A DNA stretch of 64,000 nt from Candidatus Ribeiella danica. GTDB lineage: Bacteria; Chloroflexota; Chloroflexia; Chloroflexales; Roseiflexaceae. A program made the position numbers and the translations under genes. Below, in pieces: positions 28,215 through 35,583 of the stretch (its first letter is position 1; the number at the start of each line of letters is the position of its first letter). The DNA lies in the NCBI GenBank assembly GCA_016717335.1, contig JADKFS010000002.1, positions 434,001-498,000 on the forward strand, given 5' to 3'. The notes under the pieces are model-generated. The model was not told the origin of the DNA. It did not search any database and worked only from the letters and a program-made list of their open reading frames with translations.

Positions 28215-28255
28215 GCAGGCCTGGGGTTTCGGCTCCGCCGAAACCCCAGGGCCTG
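28215..28255. repeat. Long hairpin between convergent genes
   Basis: CCTGGGGTTTCGG and CCGAAACCCCAGG form a perfect 13-bp stem around CTCCG, extended by outer GCAGG/CCTGC pairing. It lies between the APH-like gene and the SOD gene and may act as a bidirectional 3' end. Confidence 0.7.
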
Positions 28256-28299
28256 CCAACAATTCCCCGCTCCCGTAGCGACGGGAGCGCGGCAGGGTG

Positions 28300-29478
28300 C
28301 TACGAAGAGGAGCGATCGTGCCGCCGCGCGCCGCGCAGCGCCAGCGCCCCCGCGCCGAGCAGCAGCAGCGCCAGCGCCAGGAGCGCCGCCCAGGGCAGGC
28401 CCGCGCCTCCGGTGTTCGGCAGCTGCGCCGGCTGCTGGCCCGCGCCGGTCTGCGCGCCGGCCGGCGTGCCCGGCCTCACGACCGCGCAGGCGATCCGCGC
28501 GCCGCTGTTGCCGCTCGGGTCGGTCTTCTGGTCGTCCATAAAGGCGTGGATGATGATCGCGCTGCCGTCGGCGTCGAACAGCGACGCCTCGCCAGGCGAG
28601 AGCGTGACCAGCCGGGTGGTCGTGTCGAGCGCGCCGGCCCCGTCGCTGCCCACCGTGAGGATCGGCAGGTCGCCGGCGTGCGGGCCGCCGGGGTTCTCCA
28701 GGCCGTGCTGCGTGCCCATCGGGTTGAAGTGCTCGCCGGCCGCGCCGAAGGTGGGCGCGCAGGCGCCGAACTGGTGGAAGTGGATGCCGTGCTGGCCGGG
28801 CGGCAGCCCGCGCGCCTGCACCTGCAGCCGCACCGAGCCGTCGGCGTTCTGCGTGAGCGTCGCGTTGCCGACCGTCTCGCCGACCGAGGTCTTGAACTCG
28901 GCCGTCGCGCTGGACTGGGCCGGGAGCTGGGCCGCGGGCTGCGGGGCCGCCACCGGCTGGAGCACCGCGCAGGCGATCCGGTCGCCGCTATTGCCGGTCG
29001 GGTCGGTCTTCTGGTCGTCCATAAAGGCGTGGATCACCAGCGCGCTGCCGTCGGCGTCGAAGATCGTCTTCGGCCCGGCGGCGATCGTCACCCGGTCGGT
29101 GATGGCCGTGAAGGTGCCGGAGCCGCTGCTCTGGACGACCAGGTTCGGCAGATCGCCGGCGTGCGGGCCGTTGGGGTTCTCCAGGCCGTGCTGGTGCTGG
29201 GCCGGGTTGTAGTGCGCGCCGGCCGCCGCGAACGTCGGCGCGCAGCTGCCGACCGCGTGGATGTGGATGCCGTGCTCGCCCGGCGGCAGGGCGCGCACGG
29301 CGACGCTGACCATGACCGTGCCGTTCGGCATTTGGGTCATCGTCACGTTGCCGACCGACTCGCCAGCCGCGGTCTTGAACTCGCCTTTGGCCTGCGGGGG
29401 CGCTTTGCTCTGCGCCAGGGCGCCGCCGGCGCCAGCCGCCAGCAGCAGAACCACCAGGAGACATGCGACTTTTTTCAT
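28300..29478 (-). CDS. sodC: Secreted tandem Cu/Zn superoxide dismutase with LPNTG cell-wall anchor
   Basis: A 392-residue exported protein. The signal peptide MKKVACLLVVLLLAAGAGGALA is followed by two complete SodC domains (about 30-180 and 190-335). Each has the copper ligands (HGIHIHAVGSC and HGIHFHQFGAC), GPHAGDLPNL/GPHAGDLPIL, IHAFMDDQKTDP and NSGxRIACAV. The C-terminus is LPNTGG (about 352-357), a hydrophobic TM (LPWAALLALALLLLGAGALAL) and RGARRHDR, the classic sortase-sorting layout. It would detoxify superoxide at the cell surface. GAGAGGAC precedes the ATG. Tandem SodC domains with a sorting signal are unusual. Confidence 0.93.
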   Translation of the reverse strand: MKKVACLLVVLLLAAGAGGALAQSKAPPQAKGEFKTAAGESVGNVTMTQMPNGTVMVSVAVRALPPGEHGIHIHAVGSCAPTFAAAGAHYNPAQHQHGLENPNGPHAGDLPNLVVQSSGSGTFTAITDRVTIAAGPKTIFDADGSALVIHAFMDDQKTDPTGNSGDRIACAVLQPVAAPQPAAQLPAQSSATAEFKTSVGETVGNATLTQNADGSVRLQVQARGLPPGQHGIHFHQFGACAPTFGAAGEHFNPMGTQHGLENPGGPHAGDLPILTVGSDGAGALDTTTRLVTLSPGEASLFDADGSAIIIHAFMDDQKTDPSGNSGARIACAVVRPGTPAGAQTGAGQQPAQLPNTGGAGLPWAALLALALLLLGAGALALRGARRHDRSSS

Positions 29479-29902
29479 ACCGTCCTCTCACTTGTCCACC
29501 ATGGCTCGAGGCCGCCAATTGCCGCACGCCGCCCCCGGAGAGCCGCGAGAGCTACCGTGAATAGCTAATCCTGGAACGGGTGCCGCAGGCGAGACACGCA
29601 GCAATAAGTGGGCCGGGAGACGCGCGCCGGCGCCTGAGTTGGCGCGAGTGTGATCCCAGGCGAACATTCGCGCATTTCGCGGATGCTCCGCCGCTGCGCT
29701 ATAGCAGTGTTCAGTCGGCAGGAGCCAGCCGGCAGTCCGACGGACGGCAGCACAACGACATCTCGTTCTTACAGAGTGGCTCAATGATTTTGCTCACAGC
29801 TATAGCACCCTGCGGCTGCGCGGCGCCGTGTCAAGGTTTGCGGCTGAGTCTGTGCAACTCTTATCAATTTGCTTTGCACAAGCCGAATTCTTTGTGAAAA
29901 TG
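29479..29902. other. Divergent intergenic region, no gene seen
   Basis: About 420 bp upstream of the cox promoter, becoming AT-richer after 29760. Short frames here lack ribosome sites or family features. No convincing promoter for the SOD gene was found. Confidence 0.5.
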
Positions 29903-29930
29903 TTGACGAATTAGACATCTTGAGTATAAT
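29903..29930 (+). promoter_or_regulatory. Promoter of the cytochrome oxidase operon
   Basis: TTGACG (29903-29908), a 16-bp spacer and a perfect TATAAT (29925-29930) in an AT-rich island. Predicted start near 29937. Confidence 0.7.
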
Positions 29931-29936
29931 CTCTGT

Positions 29937-30111
29937 AAGCAATTCTGTGTGCAAATTTTCACTTGTATGGTGTCCGATCTACTGCGGATGATACTGGAGG
30001 CTGGTTGAACCTCGGGTAGGTGCCCGGCTGCCCATCTTCCTGACCGGGTGCTGCGATCGAGGTTCGGCCGGCTGCGCGAGTATGGTTCGCCCTAGCCTAG
30101 CAGGAGGTCCC
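29937..30111 (+). promoter_or_regulatory. Structured 5' leader of coxB
   Basis: A leader of about 175 nt. GAACCTCG (about 30006) pairs with CGAGGTTC (about 30056) around an inner CCCGG/CCGGG stem. No known riboswitch was recognised; a regulatory role is only suggested by the length and foldability. Confidence 0.35.
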
Positions 30112-31119
30112 ATGCGGGCACGTCGCCACTCTTCTAGACTGCCTGTGACCGTTTCCCTGGCTCTGGTCGGCGCGTTGCTGCTGCTGGCTGCGTGTGGTGA
30201 GAATCTTCCGGCCACCACGACCTACCCGGCCGGGGATCACGCGCAGCGCATCTACGACCTGATGGTACCGGTGTTCTGGGCCGCGTTGGGTGTGTTCGTG
30301 GTGGTGGAGGGGCTGCTGGTCTACTCGGTCCTACGGTTCCGCCAGCGATCGGAGAGCGATGCTATCCCGGCCCAGATCCACGGCAACACCCGCATCGAGA
30401 TCATGTGGACGATCGCGCCGGCGCTGATCTTGCTGGTGATCGCGGTCCTGACGTTCCGCACCCAGGCGCTCAACTCGGCGCAGCCGGCCGACGCGCTTAA
30501 GATCCAGGTGGTCGGCCACCAGTGGTGGTGGGAGATCCGCTACCCCGATGCGAACTTCGTGACCGCCAACGACATCTACATCCCGACCGGCCGCGCGGTG
30601 CAGTTCGATCTGACCGGCATCGACGTCATCCACAACCCGTGGGTGCCCAAGCTGGCCGGCAAGACCGACGCGATCCCCGGCTACCAGAACCGGGTGTCGT
30701 TCCAGACCGACCAGCCCGGCATCTACCGCGGCCTGTGCGCCGAGTTCTGCGGCGAGCAGCACGCGGTGATGCGCTTCCGGGTGATCGCCGTCGCCCCCGA
30801 CGTGTTTGCGCGCTGGGTGCAGCAGCACCAGCAGCCGGTCGGCCCGGCGCGCGGCCCGGTGGTCGCCGGCGCGAATATTGGGCCGGGCGACCCGGCGCGC
30901 GGCGAGAAGGCCTTCCTGAACGTGAAGAACCTGTGCATCACCTGCCACGCAATCGGCGGCTACAAAGAGGCGGTCGGCGTCACCGGGCCGAACCTGACCT
31001 ACTTCGGCAACCGCGAGACGATCGCCGCCGGCGCGCTGAAGAACACGCCCGAGAACCTGTCGACCTGGCTGCACAACCCGGGCGCCGTCAAGGGCCGGCA
31101 ACACCATAGAGCACGGTGA
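30112..31119 (+). CDS. coxB: Cytochrome c oxidase subunit II (CuA) with C-terminal cytochrome c domain, frameshifted at its end
   Basis: Subunit II takes electrons from cytochrome c via the CuA centre. A lipoprotein signal (VGALLLLAACGEN) and two TM helices precede the cupredoxin domain, with QWWWEIRYPD and the CuA box CAEFCGEQHAVM. A fused cytochrome c domain carries CITCH. The frame ends at 31119 with the aberrant tail GRQHHRAR. The expected continuation (VIKPGVVSDQDIQDIVAFLES...) is present in another frame to 31214. Relative to the family, two extra G residues occur near 31093-31116 and the expected Met codon reads ATA. CAGGAGGTCCC precedes the ATG. coxA follows. Confidence 0.9.
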   Translation: MRARRHSSRLPVTVSLALVGALLLLAACGENLPATTTYPAGDHAQRIYDLMVPVFWAALGVFVVVEGLLVYSVLRFRQRSESDAIPAQIHGNTRIEIMWTIAPALILLVIAVLTFRTQALNSAQPADALKIQVVGHQWWWEIRYPDANFVTANDIYIPTGRAVQFDLTGIDVIHNPWVPKLAGKTDAIPGYQNRVSFQTDQPGIYRGLCAEFCGEQHAVMRFRVIAVAPDVFARWVQQHQQPVGPARGPVVAGANIGPGDPARGEKAFLNVKNLCITCHAIGGYKEAVGVTGPNLTYFGNRETIAAGALKNTPENLSTWLHNPGAVKGRQHHRAR

Positions 31120-31230
31120 TCAAGCCGGGCGTTGTCTCCGACCAGGATATTCAGGACATCGTGGCGTTCCTCGAGAGTCAGACCATCCCGATCGAAAAGC
31201 CCGCGGAGCGATAGCGGATCTGGAGGTAGT

Positions 31231-33156
31231 ATGGCAACTGTCGACCGCCCGATCGACCGGGCACCCGTGCTGAAGCCGGCCAAGGGGCGCACCGGCTGGT
31301 CGTCCTGGCTCAGCACGGTCGATCACAAGCAGATCGGTATCATGTACCTGATCTCGGCGTTCTTCTTCTTCATCATCGGCGGGATCGAGGCGCTGCTGAT
31401 CCGGGTGCAGCTGGGCACGGCGAACAACACGTTCCTGAGCCCGGACGCCTACAACCAGATCTTTACCATGCACGCGACGACGATGGTGTTCCTCGCGATC
31501 ATGCCGATGCTGGTAGGGTTCGGCAACTACTTCGTGCCGCTGATGATCGGCGCGCGCGATATGGCGTTTCCGCGGCTGAACGCGCTGAGCATCTGGCTGT
31601 TCATCTTCGGCGGCCTGATGCTGTACTCCAGCTTCATCACCGGCGGCGCGCCGGCGGCGGGCTGGTTCGCGTACGCCCCGCTCAGCGAGAAACCGTACTC
31701 GCCGACCACCGGCATGGACTACTGGGTGGTGGGCCTGCTGGTCACCGGCGTGGCCTCGATCGCCGGCGCGCTGAACTTCATCGTGACCGTGCTGAACATG
31801 CGCGCGCCGGGCATGACCTTCAACCGCATGCCGCTGTTCGTGTGGACCAACCTGGTCACGTCGTTTCTGATCATCTTCGCGTTCCCGAGCCTGACGGTCG
31901 CGCAGATCATGCTGTTCTTCGACCGGCAGTTCGGCACGCACTTCTTCTTGCCGAGCGGCGGCGGCGACCCGCTGCTGTGGCAGCACATGTTCTGGTTCTT
32001 CGGCCACCCCGAAGTCTACATCATGATCTTGCCGGCGATGGGCATGATCTCCGAGATCCTGCCGACCTTCGCGCGCAAGCCGATCTTTGGCTACGCGTTC
32101 ATCGCCTACTCGACGGTCGCGATCGGCTTCTTGGGCTTCGCCGTCTGGGCGCACCACATGTTCGCCACCGGCATGGGGCCGCTGGTCAACGGGATCTTCT
32201 CGGCCGGCAGCTTCCTGATCGGCGTGCCGACCGGCGTGAAGATCTTCAACTGGATCGCGACGCTGTACCTCGGCAACATCCGGCTGAAGACGCCGCTGTA
32301 CTTCGCGGTCGGCTTCGTGGCGATGTTCATCATCGGCGGCATCAGCGGCGTCACGCTGGCCTCGCCGCAGATCGACCTGCAGCAGACCGACACCTACTAT
32401 GTCGTCGGGCACATCCACTATGTGCTGTTCGGCGGCAGCATCTTCGCGATCTTCGCCGGGTTCTACTACTGGTTCCCGAAGATGACCGGCAAGATGTACA
32501 ACGAGCGGCTGGGCAAGCTGCAGTTCTGGCTCATGCTGATCGCGTTCAACGTCACGTTCTTCCCGATGCACATCCTCGGCACCGAGGGCATGCCGCGCCG
32601 CTACTACACCTACGAGGCCGGCATGGGCTGGGAGCTCTGGAACCTGATCGAGACGATCGGCGCCTTCGCGCTGGCCTTCTCCATCCTGATGTTTATCTGG
32701 AACATGCTCACCAGCCTGCGCAACGGCGCGCCCGCCCCGGCCGACCCGTGGGACGCGGCGACGCTGGAGTGGGCGGTCCCGTCGCCGCCGCCGGCGCACA
32801 ACTTCGATAAGATCCCGACGATCTATAGCCGCCGGCCGCTGTGGGACTCGAAGTACCCCGACCTGGAGGTGGCCCACGCGCCGGGCGCCAAGGCGATGAC
32901 GCGCGGCGAGGCCAGCCAGCGCGAGCGCGAGCGGCAGGGCGCGCACGCCGAGGAGGGCGCGATCCACATGCCCTCGTCGACGTTCTTCCCGCTCATCCTG
33001 GCGTTTGGCGTCACGGTGGCCGGGTACGGCGCGATCTACCGCTTCCCGGTCCAGGAGAGCCCGTTCTCGATCCTTATGTTCGTCGGGCTGGCGATCATGG
33101 CCTACGCGATCGCCGGGTGGGTGCGCGCGGCGCACGCGGATGCGCCGGGCCACTAG
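31231..33156 (+). CDS. coxA: Cytochrome c oxidase subunit I (caa3/aa3 type)
   Basis: A 641-residue haem-copper oxidase catalytic subunit that reduces O2 and pumps protons. Haem/Cu ligands are visible: FTMHATTMVFLAIMP, WFFGHPEVYIMILPAMG (CuB His and the His-Tyr cross-link region), VWAHHMFATGM, and DTYYVVGHIHYVLFGG. After the standard 12 helices it continues with a soluble segment rich in charged residues. It ends in two extra C-terminal helices (TFFPLILAFGVTVAGYGAIY and PFSILMFVGLAIMAYAIAGW), a subunit-IV-like extension. GGAGGTAGT precedes the ATG. The gene is intact although coxB upstream is frameshifted. Confidence 0.97.
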   Translation: MATVDRPIDRAPVLKPAKGRTGWSSWLSTVDHKQIGIMYLISAFFFFIIGGIEALLIRVQLGTANNTFLSPDAYNQIFTMHATTMVFLAIMPMLVGFGNYFVPLMIGARDMAFPRLNALSIWLFIFGGLMLYSSFITGGAPAAGWFAYAPLSEKPYSPTTGMDYWVVGLLVTGVASIAGALNFIVTVLNMRAPGMTFNRMPLFVWTNLVTSFLIIFAFPSLTVAQIMLFFDRQFGTHFFLPSGGGDPLLWQHMFWFFGHPEVYIMILPAMGMISEILPTFARKPIFGYAFIAYSTVAIGFLGFAVWAHHMFATGMGPLVNGIFSAGSFLIGVPTGVKIFNWIATLYLGNIRLKTPLYFAVGFVAMFIIGGISGVTLASPQIDLQQTDTYYVVGHIHYVLFGGSIFAIFAGFYYWFPKMTGKMYNERLGKLQFWLMLIAFNVTFFPMHILGTEGMPRRYYTYEAGMGWELWNLIETIGAFALAFSILMFIWNMLTSLRNGAPAPADPWDAATLEWAVPSPPPAHNFDKIPTIYSRRPLWDSKYPDLEVAHAPGAKAMTRGEASQRERERQGAHAEEGAIHMPSSTFFPLILAFGVTVAGYGAIYRFPVQESPFSILMFVGLAIMAYAIAGWVRAAHADAPGH

Positions 33157-33204
33157 CGCAGCATGGCGGACATGAACTTATCGCTTCTTCCGGCTTTGGT
33201 CTGA

Positions 33205-33297
33205 TAGATAAACGACAAATGACCAACGACCAAGAACGAATGACCAAATCGGCGCACCCACAGCCTTTGGTCCTTGGTCGTTGGTCCTTGGTCTGGC
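33205..33297 (+). repeat. Inverted heptamer repeat tract between coxA and coxC
   Basis: GACCAACGACCAAG on the left and CTTGGTCGTTGGTC on the right are complementary, so the tract can form a long hairpin in the mRNA. The same words recur at 45.4 and 56.4 kb and inside trpE. Confidence 0.88.
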
Positions 33298-33310
33298 AGA
33301 GGAGCTACGC

Positions 33311-33979
33311 ATGAGCCAAGCCTCTACGACGGCAGGGCATGCCGCAAGCGCGGCCCACGGCGGCGGCCACGAGGTGGCCTCGCTGGGGGTCGACAGTCGC
33401 AAGATCGGCGTCTGGGCCTTTATCGGCTCGGAGGTCATGTTCTTCGTCACGCTGATCACCGTCTATCTGATCTACAAGCCGCGCAACCTCGCGGCGGGCG
33501 GCCCCGACCCGAAGGAAGCACTCGGCATCGGCGTCACCAGCGCGCTTGCGGCGATCTTGCTGGCCAGCAGCGTGACGATGGTGCTGGCGCTGGCGGCGAT
33601 CCGGCGCGGCGACCGGAGGCTGTTTCGGATCTGGCTGCTGGCGACCGTGGTCCTGGGGCTCTGCTTCCTGGGCGGCCAGGCCTACGAGTTCACCGAGCTG
33701 ATCGTTGGCGAAGAGATCACGATGCCGACCAGCATCTTCGGCATGACGTTCTTCATCCTGACCGGCTTTCACGGCACGCACGTCGCGATCGGCGTGATCT
33801 GGCTGCTGTCGACCTTCGCGAAGGTGATGCGCTACCCGCGCTCGCCCGAGAATGTCATGGACGTCGAGATCGCCGGCCTGTACTGGCACTTCGTCGACCT
33901 AGTGTGGGTAGCGATCTTCACGCTGATCTACCTGCTGCCCGACTTCAAACCGGCAGCCGCTGTTCTGGGCCTGTGGTAG
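33311..33979 (+). CDS. coxC: Cytochrome c oxidase subunit III
   Basis: A 222-residue five-helix subunit III. It has GVWAFIGSEVMFFVTLITVYLIY (conserved Glu in the first helix), GFHGTHVAIGVIWLL and the C-terminal IAGLYWHFVDLVWVAIFTLIYLL, which carries the family's H-DxVW motif. It stabilises the catalytic subunit and its proton uptake. GAGGAGCTACGC precedes the ATG at 33311. The gap to coxA is filled by the tandem-repeat hairpin. Confidence 0.95.
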   Translation: MSQASTTAGHAASAAHGGGHEVASLGVDSRKIGVWAFIGSEVMFFVTLITVYLIYKPRNLAAGGPDPKEALGIGVTSALAAILLASSVTMVLALAAIRRGDRRLFRIWLLATVVLGLCFLGGQAYEFTELIVGEEITMPTSIFGMTFFILTGFHGTHVAIGVIWLLSTFAKVMRYPRSPENVMDVEIAGLYWHFVDLVWVAIFTLIYLLPDFKPAAAVLGLW

Positions 33980-34034
33980 CAGACGCGGCGCGTGTTGCTA
34001 GTACAGCTTTCCAGAAAAGCGTGCCGGTTGTCGC

Positions 34035-34096
34035 CAGTTAGTTCTGCGGTTCTGTGGTTCTGTGGCCGCGGAACTGCAGAACCGCAGAACCGATTG
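34035..34096 (+). repeat. Inverted short tandem repeats (GGTTCTG/CAGAACC)
   Basis: Words TTCTGCGGTTCTGTGG and their complement GCAGAACCGCAGAACC face each other within the 258-bp coxC-coxD gap and can form a hairpin. The remainder of the gap shows no gene. Confidence 0.85.
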
Positions 34097-34237
34097 TGGC
34101 AGCCCAAACCCGATAGGAACTTCCGGAACCTTGTACTAGTGGCTCGTCACACTCTACTAGGTAAGGGCGTGCAGGTAGCGAAGCCGCCCCACCTCCCCAG
34201 GAAAAGCACTTTGGAATTGCGCTAGGAGAGGATAGCT

Positions 34238-34549
34238 ATGGCCGAGGCACATACCGCACAGGCGCACCCCGAGTCCACGCGCTTCTACTGGATCGTCGGC
34301 GCCATCCTGGCGGTCATCACGGTGGTCGAGGTGGTGGTGACGCTGGTCGGCCTGCCCGACCTGCTGCTGCTGGCGATCCTGCTGGTGCTGTCGGTGGTCA
34401 AGGGCGCCGCCGTCGTGATGTTCTTCATGCACCTGCGGGGCGACGCGCGGGTGTTCAAGCTGCTGCTGGTCGCCGGCCTGCTGCTGGGGACCTCGATGGT
34501 TCTGGCGATGATGGCGCTGAACTCGGGGCACTACGGCGTCGCAGGCTGA
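34238..34549 (+). CDS. coxD: Cytochrome c oxidase subunit IV (caa3-type)
   Basis: A 103-residue, three-helix protein: STRFYWIVGAILAVITVVEVVVTLVGL, LLLLAILLVLSVVKGAAVVMFFMHLR and LLVAGLLLGTSMVLAMMAL. The K-A-VMFFMHL motif is typical of the prokaryotic COX4 family. GGAGAGGATAGCT precedes the ATG. Likely an accessory subunit of the oxidase encoded upstream. Confidence 0.9.
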   Translation: MAEAHTAQAHPESTRFYWIVGAILAVITVVEVVVTLVGLPDLLLLAILLVLSVVKGAAVVMFFMHLRGDARVFKLLLVAGLLLGTSMVLAMMALNSGHYGVAG

Positions 34550-34612
34550 TAGACGATAGACGATAGACGATAGACGATGGTCGCGCTCCTGTCGTCTATC
34601 GTTCATCGTCGA
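34549..34612 (+). repeat. Heptamer repeats (ACGATAG)n with inverted partner
   Basis: Four copies of ATAGACG run directly from the coxD stop codon and face GTCTATCGTTCATCGTC downstream, forming a potential hairpin just before ctaG. The same word recurs at 48.8 and 56.35 kb. Confidence 0.9.
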
Positions 34613-34624
34613 GGGAGCGAGCAC

Positions 34625-35425
34625 ATGTTCGAGTGGAACTGGGCGCCGAGCATTCTGATCGGGCTGGCGCTGCAGGTGGGCGCGTACCTGGCCTGTGTTG
34701 GGCCGCTGCGCGCCCGCTTTCCCGGCGCGGAGCCGGTGCCGCAGGCGCGCGTGCAGACATTCCTGCTCGGGGTGCTGATCATGTTTATCGCGCTGGTCTC
34801 GCCGCTCGACGCGCTGGGCGACCACTACCTGCTGTCGGCGCACATGATCCAGCACCTGCTGATCACCATGATCGCCCCGCCGCTGCTGCTGATCGGCACG
34901 CCGCGCTGGCTGTTCCGACCGCTGCTGCGCCTGCCGCTCGGCCGGCCGGTCGGCCGGCTGCTGACCAACCCGCTGGTCGGCTTCCTGGCGTTCAACTTCA
35001 CCTTTGTGATCTGGCACACGCCGGCGTACTACGACGCGGCGCTGCAGAGCGAGCCGATCCACATCCTGGAGCACGTTCTGTTCTTCACCACGGCGGTGCT
35101 GACCTGGCTGCCGATCTTCAGCCCGCTGGACGAGCTGCCGCCGATCCCCCCGCCGGCGCAGTGCCTGTACCTGTTCTTCGAGTCGATCCCGCCCACAATC
35201 CTGGGCGCGCTGATCACCTTCGCCGGCGGGGTGCTCTACCCGACCTACGCGCGCGCGCCGCGGCTGTGGGGCCTCACCGCCGAGGTCGACCAGCAGGCGG
35301 CCGGGCTGATCATGTGGATCCCGGGCGCGCTGATCTACCTCGCGGTGCTGACGGTGGTGTTCTTCCGCTGGTTCAACGCCGACGAGTACGAGCCGAGCCA
35401 GGAGGCCCGGCCGGCGACGCGCTAG
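34625..35425 (+). CDS. ctaG: Cytochrome c oxidase assembly factor CtaG (caa3-type)
   Basis: A 266-residue polytopic protein (about seven helices) of the Caa3_CtaG family needed to assemble the caa3 oxidase, probably in copper delivery. Signatures include LVSPLDALGDHYLLSAHMIQHLLITMIAPPLLLIGTP, IWHTPAYYDAAL, HILEHVLFFTTAVL and DQQAAGLIMWIPG. GAGGGAGCGAGCAC precedes the ATG. It ends the cox operon. The convergent 158-bp gap to uvrC holds short GGGGACA repeats and a weak GC hairpin but no clear terminator. Confidence 0.95.
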   Translation: MFEWNWAPSILIGLALQVGAYLACVGPLRARFPGAEPVPQARVQTFLLGVLIMFIALVSPLDALGDHYLLSAHMIQHLLITMIAPPLLLIGTPRWLFRPLLRLPLGRPVGRLLTNPLVGFLAFNFTFVIWHTPAYYDAALQSEPIHILEHVLFFTTAVLTWLPIFSPLDELPPIPPPAQCLYLFFESIPPTILGALITFAGGVLYPTYARAPRLWGLTAEVDQQAAGLIMWIPGALIYLAVLTVVFFRWFNADEYEPSQEARPATR

Positions 35426-35583
35426 AGTCAGGGGACAGGGGACAGAATAGCACGTCGTTTTACCGTGCCGAGCCGGGGGGGCACGCGATGCTATCCCGCA
35501 TCGCGCGTCATCCCCACATTGCTACCCCCGCTCCCTCTGGGGATCGGGGGCAGCTGTTGCGACGGCAGTGAGGGCCGCTCCCG

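Noticed and set aside
31120..33153. 677-codon minus frame opposite coxA
   Set aside because: His/Arg/Asp-rich antisense of a strongly conserved gene; typical of high-GC codon bias.
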